Below are positions 4,997-9,076 of a DNA stretch of 9,076 nt, one piece after another; position 1 is the first letter of the stretch, and every line of letters starts with the position of its first letter. This DNA comes from Clostridia bacterium. Its GTDB lineage: Bacteria > Bacillota > Clostridia > Christensenellales > Borkfalkiaceae. The position numbers and the translations under genes are program-made. The DNA is taken from contig JAFVXN010000097.1 of NCBI GenBank assembly GCA_017501125.1, forward strand, positions 1 to 9,076, written 5' to 3'. The notes beneath the pieces were generated by a model. It did not search any database and had not been told where the DNA came from. It saw nothing but the letters and a program-made list of their open reading frames with translations.

Positions 4997-7432
4997 ATGG
5001 ACATGAAGTCTGTAGAAAAAAAATGGCAAGAGCAATGGGAAAAAAGTAAACTGAACGTTTTCAACAAGAAAAACGCCGACAACAAGTTGTACGTCTTGGA
5101 AATGTTCTCCTACCCTTCCGGCGCAAATCTGCACGTTGGGCACTGGTATAACTACGGTCCCACCGACTCTTACGCTCGTTTTAAGAAGATGCAAGGCTAC
5201 GAGGTTTTCCAACCGATGGGGTTCGACGCCTTTGGTTTGCCTGCGGAAAATTTTGCCATTAAAACTGGTATCCACCCGAAGGATTCCACCGAGAAAAACA
5301 TCGCCACCATGGAGCAACAACTCAAAAATATGGGCGCAATGTTCGATTGGACGGCGGAAATTATCACCTGCCAAGAGGATTACTACAAGTGGACGCAATG
5401 GCTCTTTTTGCAACTGTACAAAAAGGGACTCGCCTATAGAAAGGAAGCCCTTGTAAACTGGTGTCCCGACTGTGAGACCGTCCTCGCCAACGAACAAGTC
5501 ATCGACGGCAAGTGCGAACGCTGCAACTCCGTCGTTTTGCGCAAAGATATGACGCAATGGTTCTTCAAAATCACCGATTACGCGGAAGAACTGCTCGCCG
5601 ACCTCGACAAAATCGATTGGCCTGAAAAAACCAAGTTGATGCAAAAGAACTGGATTGGCAGATCCACGGGTTGCGAGGTCGTCTTCGACTGCGAAACGGG
5701 CGATAAAATCACCGTATTTACCACTCGCCCCGACACCCTTTTCGGCGTCAACTACGTCGTTTTGGCACCCGAGCACCCCTTGGTCAATACCTTAAAAGCG
5801 GCACACCCCGAAAATGCGCAAGCAATCGACGAATACGTCCGCTACGCGGCGGAGGCAAACGATATCGATCGTCTCTCCACCTCCCGTGAAAAAACGGGGG
5901 TATTTACCGGTGCTTACGCCGTACATCCCCTTACCAACCAGCAAGTCCCTATTTATCTTGCCGACTACGTGCTCTATTCCTACGGCACGGGCGCGGTTAT
6001 GGCGGTCGCCGCACACGACGAGCGCGACTTTGAATTCGCAAAAAAATACAACTTGCCCATGACGCAAGTTATCCAAAAGAAAGGTGGCGAAACCGCCCTT
6101 CCCTTCTGCGAAGACGGCATCCTCGTCAACAGTGGCGAATTTAACGGCCTTTCGGGTAGCGAGGCACGCGACGCAATCGCAGTCCGCCTGACCAAACTCG
6201 GCAAAGGCGGCAAAAAGGTTAACTATCGTCTCCGCGACTGGTCGGTATCCCGTCAAAGATATTGGGGCGCGCCTATCCCTATGATTCACTGCGAAAAGTG
6301 TGGCGTCGTACCCGTCCCCGAAAAAGACCTTCCCGTCAAACTCCCTTACGACGTGGAATTCCGTCCTACTGGCAAATCGCCTTTGGCTTCGCACGAGAAA
6401 TTTATGCACTGCACCTGCCCTAAATGCGGCGGCGCGGCAGAACGCGACCCCGATACGCTCGACACCTTCGTATGCTCGAGTTGGTATTTCTTGCGTTATC
6501 CCGAAGCCCACAACGATAAGGCGCCCTTCACGAAGGAGGTTGCCAACAAAATGTCGCCCGTCGACGTCTACGTAGGCGGCTACGAGCACGCATGTATGCA
6601 CTTGCTCTACGCGCGTTTTATCACGAAGGCGTTGCGCGATATGGGATATATTGATTTCGACGAGCCCTTCAAGCGTCTCGTCCACCAAGGCATTATCCTC
6701 GGTCCCGACGGAAACCGTATGTCTAAATCCAGAGGCAACGTCGTCTCTCCCGACAAATATATCGACGAATACGGCTCCGATATTTTCCGTCTGTATTTGA
6801 TGTTCGGTTTCTCTTATACGGAAGGCGGACCTTGGAACGACGACGGCATCAAGTCGATTGCTAAATTCCTCGACCGTGTGGAAAGATTGGTCGTTAAAAC
6901 GGCTGAAAGCCCTATCGTCAAAAGCGAAGGTCTCACCAAAGCGGAAAAGGAACTCAACTACGCAAAAAACTTCGCCGTAAAAAACATCGTGCGCGATGCG
7001 GAAGCGTTCTCCTTTAACACCTCTATCGCAAGAATTATGGAATACGTAAACGCGCTGCAAAAGCACGATAACGAACACGAAGAAACGAGCGAATTCTTCA
7101 AAGATTGCATCCTTGACTTGCTCCGTATGCTCGCTCCTTTTGCGCCCCACTTCTGCGAAGAGTTGTGGGAAATCTGTGGCAAAAAGACCTCCGTCTTCAA
7201 AGAAGCATATCCCGTCGCAGACGAAAAAGCACTCGTAAAGGACGAAACGGAATACGCCGTACAAGTCAACAGCAAAATCAAAGCAAAAGCGTTGATCGCC
7301 GAGGGTATGTCCAACGAAGAAATCCAAACCTTCGTATCCGCTTTACCCGAAGTTGCCCCTTTCTTGGAAGGAAAAACGGTGAAAAAATGCATCGTCGTCA
7401 AAGGTAGATTGATCAACCTTATCGTCGGTTAA
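4997..7432 (+). CDS. leuS: Leucine--tRNA ligase
   Basis: This is a class I leucyl-tRNA synthetase of 811 residues, slightly under the 800-870 family range midpoint. The HIGH motif is HVGH at 46-49 within SGANLHVGHWYN, and the KMSKS motif is RMSKS at 574-578. The CP1 editing domain has TTRPDT (242-247) and AHDERD with D341, the expected positions of the editing threonines and the conserved Asp, so hydrolysis of mischarged tRNA-Leu should work. Cysteine pairs at 156/159 and 173/176, and at 432/435 and 474/477, look like two zinc knuckles. The C-terminus ends in KKCIVVKGRLINLIVG, the usual closing domain. I choose the ATG at 4997, 8 bases after GGAGG (4984-4988); a frame-extending TTG at 4982 would overlap that site. 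It is monocistronic, divergent from ytxC and convergent with the protease gene. Confidence 0.98.
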   Translation: MDMKSVEKKWQEQWEKSKLNVFNKKNADNKLYVLEMFSYPSGANLHVGHWYNYGPTDSYARFKKMQGYEVFQPMGFDAFGLPAENFAIKTGIHPKDSTEKNIATMEQQLKNMGAMFDWTAEIITCQEDYYKWTQWLFLQLYKKGLAYRKEALVNWCPDCETVLANEQVIDGKCERCNSVVLRKDMTQWFFKITDYAEELLADLDKIDWPEKTKLMQKNWIGRSTGCEVVFDCETGDKITVFTTRPDTLFGVNYVVLAPEHPLVNTLKAAHPENAQAIDEYVRYAAEANDIDRLSTSREKTGVFTGAYAVHPLTNQQVPIYLADYVLYSYGTGAVMAVAAHDERDFEFAKKYNLPMTQVIQKKGGETALPFCEDGILVNSGEFNGLSGSEARDAIAVRLTKLGKGGKKVNYRLRDWSVSRQRYWGAPIPMIHCEKCGVVPVPEKDLPVKLPYDVEFRPTGKSPLASHEKFMHCTCPKCGGAAERDPDTLDTFVCSSWYFLRYPEAHNDKAPFTKEVANKMSPVDVYVGGYEHACMHLLYARFITKALRDMGYIDFDEPFKRLVHQGIILGPDGNRMSKSRGNVVSPDKYIDEYGSDIFRLYLMFGFSYTEGGPWNDDGIKSIAKFLDRVERLVVKTAESPIVKSEGLTKAEKELNYAKNFAVKNIVRDAEAFSFNTSIARIMEYVNALQKHDNEHEETSEFFKDCILDLLRMLAPFAPHFCEELWEICGKKTSVFKEAYPVADEKALVKDETEYAVQVNSKIKAKALIAEGMSNEEIQTFVSALPEVAPFLEGKTVKKCIVVKGRLINLIVG

Positions 7433-7445
7433 CCGCCTAAAAACA

Positions 7446-7476
7446 GGCAAGTATCGCATTTCAACGCATACCTGCC
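7446..7476. repeat. Imperfect inverted repeat in the leuS 3' region
   Basis: GGCAAGTAT (7446-7454) and ATACCTGCC (7468-7476) pair over 9 positions with one A-C mismatch around a 13-base loop. It lies between the leuS stop and the main terminator and has no T-run of its own. It may stabilise the 3' end of the mRNA, or it may be chance. Confidence 0.4.
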
Positions 7477-7491
7477 CCACCTAATTTATTA

Positions 7492-7530
7492 AAAACCCCT
7501 GCAAAACTACTTTGCAGGGGTTTTCTTTAT
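7492..7530 (+). terminator. Bidirectional terminator between leuS and the CPBP gene
   Basis: AAAACCCCTGCAAA (7492-7505) pairs perfectly over 14 bp with TTTGCAGGGGTTTT (7511-7524) around ACTAC. TTTTCTTTATT follows on the plus strand and TTTTTAATAAATT on the minus strand, so it can stop both convergent genes. Confidence 0.93.
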
Positions 7531-8369
7531 TCCTTATCTTTTTTCTTTTTGATACCCAAAGTATCGTATAAGGCGCTTCTTTCCTCATCGGGCAAAACAC
7601 ACAGCATCACAATTACGTAAACGCCAACTAATATCGCCACTACCGCCATCATAATCGTCGTCGGCATATCAAAGACAATCCCTTGTCCTAAACCTTGTTC
7701 CTTGGTCAAGAGTAAGCCGCCAAAATTGTAAATCGCGTGCAGGAGAGCACAGGGAATCAAACTTTTCGACTTAATCAGCGTAAAGGCAAACATTCCACCC
7801 GTTAAGGTAGAGTATGCAATTTGCCTAAGCGTAGAAAGAAAATCCGCGCCGTAAAACAAGTTCAATTGATGGGATAAACCGAATATCACCGACGAGGTCA
7901 ACGTCGCGAAAAAGAGCCCCTTTTTGCTGTCTGCGAACCAGTCTAACACCAACGGGAAGATTACGCCTCTAAATATCAATTCCTCGAATATACCCGTTAA
8001 AAGGCAACTGACAGCGAACAAAATCCAAGCCCAGGCGTCCACCCCTTCCTTCCAACTCATATTCCCAGAAAAGTAGGACAAAAACGGAAAGTTGTTGACT
8101 GCAATCAATAGACACGGGACGATAAAAAGGAGTTTTTGCGGCTTTTGCAATATCCTAACCCCTAATCGTGAGGTCAAAATCAGCATTGCTAGCACCCCGA
8201 AAGTTTTCGGCAAGAGCACGTTAAGGAGGCTATTGTGCAACGGATTAGGCAATATCGACAGCCCACCCGTCGCCGCAAGCGACTCGAAGACGATCGTCGC
8301 GATAAATGATATAATCATAATAACGGTGGCTATCCACCACGAAACGGAACGCTTACCTTTCGTCTTCAT
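7527..8369 (-). CDS. CPBP-family intramembrane glutamic protease (CAAX/Abi type)
   Basis: This is a 280-residue integral membrane protein with about seven hydrophobic segments (roughly 12-30, 50-66, 79-98, 112-127, 152-166, 195-211 and 236-258), a basic N-terminus (KTKGKR) and a charged C-tail (KKKKDKE). All three CPBP motifs are present: EELIFRG (E129, E130, R134), FGLSH (H167) and HAIYN (H211, N215), the catalytic and metal-free glutamic protease residues known from the family. Members cleave prenylated or other membrane-bound substrates, and some act in bacteriocin self-protection. No bacteriocin or partner gene is in this window, so the substrate is unknown. The ATG at 8369 has AAGGAGGG close upstream. 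It lies 99 bp beyond tuf, after the tuf terminator, and no convincing promoter of its own was found, so it may depend partly on readthrough. Confidence 0.9.
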   Translation of the reverse strand: MKTKGKRSVSWWIATVIMIISFIATIVFESLAATGGLSILPNPLHNSLLNVLLPKTFGVLAMLILTSRLGVRILQKPQKLLFIVPCLLIAVNNFPFLSYFSGNMSWKEGVDAWAWILFAVSCLLTGIFEELIFRGVIFPLVLDWFADSKKGLFFATLTSSVIFGLSHQLNLFYGADFLSTLRQIAYSTLTGGMFAFTLIKSKSLIPCALLHAIYNFGGLLLTKEQGLGQGIVFDMPTTIMMAVVAILVGVYVIVMLCVLPDEERSALYDTLGIKKKKDKE

Positions 8370-8407
8370 AATCCCTCCTTATATTAATGACGCATACGCG
8401 CGATAAA

Positions 8408-8460
8408 GCGACAAATAATGACAAAACAACCCGTCTTGTTAGACGGGTTGTAATTGTCGC
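8408..8460 (-). terminator. tuf terminator with a nested outer inverted repeat
   Basis: The core is an 11-bp stem of 8441-8451 with 8426-8436 and a 4-base loop. On the minus strand it reads ACAACCCGTCT then AGACGGGTTGT, followed by a T-rich stretch (TTTTGTCATTATTT). An outer pair, GCGACAA (8454-8460) with TTGTCGC (8408-8414), encloses it. The core stem lies 17 bases after the tuf stop. Confidence 0.85.
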
Positions 8461-8468
8461 AATAAAAT

Positions 8469-9076
8469 TTACGCAAGAACTTCGGTGATGATACCGGAGC
8501 CAACCGTTCTGCCACCTTCACGGATAGCGAACTTCAAGCCTTTTTCCAAAGCAACGGGTTTGATAAGTTCAACCGTCATTTCGGTGTTATCGCCAGGCAT
8601 AACCATTTCAACGCCAGCCTTCAATTCGATAGCGCCCGTAACGTCCGTCGTTCTAAGGAAGAATTGAGGACGATAGTGGTTGAAGAAAGGCGTATGACGG
8701 CCACCTTCTTCTTGCTTCAAGACGTAAACTTCTGCCTTGAATTTCACACCGGTAGCAACCGTGCCAGGTTTCGCGATAACTTGACCCTTTTGGATACCAG
8801 TTCTATCGATACCACGAAGAAGCGCACCAACGTTGTCGCCTGCTTCTGCTTGGTCAAGTTGCTTGTGGAACATTTCAAGACCAGTCAAAACGGTGGAAAC
8901 GGGTTTAGCGATCAAACCAACGATTTCAGCGGGATCACCAACTTTAGCAATACCACGTTCTACACGACCGGTAGCAACCGTACCACGTCCAGAAATCGTG
9001 AATACGTCTTCTACGGGAAGAAGGAAAGGCTTGTTGGAGTCACGTTCAGGGGTCTTGATGTAGCTGTCAACAGCAT
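8469..9076 (-). CDS. tuf: Elongation factor Tu, C-terminal half (partial at window edge)
   Basis: The frame runs off the right edge; 201 amino-acid codons plus the stop and two dangling bases are visible, from a protein of about 400 residues. EF-Tu carries aminoacyl-tRNA to the ribosome as a GTP complex. What is seen starts in AVDSYIKTPERD at the end of the G-domain linker. Domain II follows with PVEDVFTISGRGTVATGRVERG and then LLRGIDRTGIQKGQV. Domain III has EEGGRHTPFF, YRPQFFLRTTDVTG, VEMVMPGDN and the closing AIREGGRTVGSGIITEVLA. The GTP-binding motifs lie outside the window. The open frame that begins at 8915 is only an internal start. Similarity is high throughout and nothing is odd. A terminator follows 17 bases after the stop. 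Confidence 0.98.
   Translation of the reverse strand, partial: AVDSYIKTPERDSNKPFLLPVEDVFTISGRGTVATGRVERGIAKVGDPAEIVGLIAKPVSTVLTGLEMFHKQLDQAEAGDNVGALLRGIDRTGIQKGQVIAKPGTVATGVKFKAEVYVLKQEEGGRHTPFFNHYRPQFFLRTTDVTGAIELKAGVEMVMPGDNTEMTVELIKPVALEKGLKFAIREGGRTVGSGIITEVLA

Noticed and set aside
5792..7327. 511-residue open frame antisense to leuS
   Set aside because: It lies fully inside leuS, has low-complexity Phe/Val/Asp-rich content and no domain I recognise; it is a by-product of leuS codon use. The antisense frame at 4973-5776 is rejected for the same reason.
7527..8369. CPBP protease as part of a bacteriocin immunity or defence cluster
   Set aside because: No precursor peptide, transporter or regulator lies nearby; the neighbours are leuS and tuf, so only the family call is supported.
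8833..9063. Plus-strand frame opposite tuf
   Set aside because: EF-Tu coding on the minus strand is unambiguous across this region.

Overview
The window reads as a chromosomal housekeeping segment from a low-to-mid GC Bacillota, probably a Clostridia-class or related gut-type lineage. The evidence is an L20-type leader in front of infC-rpmI-rplT, a threonyl T-box in front of thrS, a ytxC-type gene directly beside thrS (an arrangement known from Bacillus), consensus sigma-A promoters (TTGACN, 17 bp, TATAAT-like), strong AGGAGG ribosome sites and intrinsic terminators. Almost all of the window is accounted for by translation genes. I see no defence island, CRISPR array, phage module or plainly new system.

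Layout, left to right. Bases 1 to about 157 look like one end of a transposable element (IS21/Tn7-like by its repeated end motifs) that has cut off the 3' half of a TrmH/SpoU-family RNA methyltransferase gene on the minus strand. Next, also on the minus strand, comes the infC-rpmI-rplT operon (IF-3, L35, L20). It has a promoter at 1898-1926, a structured leader ending in an intrinsic terminator at 1764-1800, and a terminator at 573-608. The IF-3 start is best read as a non-canonical ATC at 1748, just after the leader terminator, rather than the GTG at 1808. thrS (1959-3866) follows on the minus strand with its own promoter (4094-4122) and a T-box with an ACC (Thr) specifier and a terminator. 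Upstream of it, still on the minus strand, lies a ytxC-like gene (4139-4855).

The segment then switches strand. leuS (4997-7432, plus) is transcribed divergently from ytxC, from a near-consensus promoter, and has an 18-bp perfect palindrome touching its ribosome site. leuS converges on a CPBP-family membrane protease gene (7527-8369, minus), and the two share a 14-bp-stem bidirectional terminator at 7492-7524. The right edge holds the last 201 complete codons of tuf (EF-Tu domains II-III, minus strand) and its terminator.

Functionally the genes supply translation initiation (IF-3), large-subunit proteins (L35, L20), two aminoacyl-tRNA synthetases and the elongation factor. Two of these transcription units carry visible RNA-based feedback: the ribosomal-protein leader (L20) and the T-box (uncharged tRNA-Thr). 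The points most worth a second look are the element end in the methyltransferase gene, the infC leader and its start codon, and the leuS palindrome.
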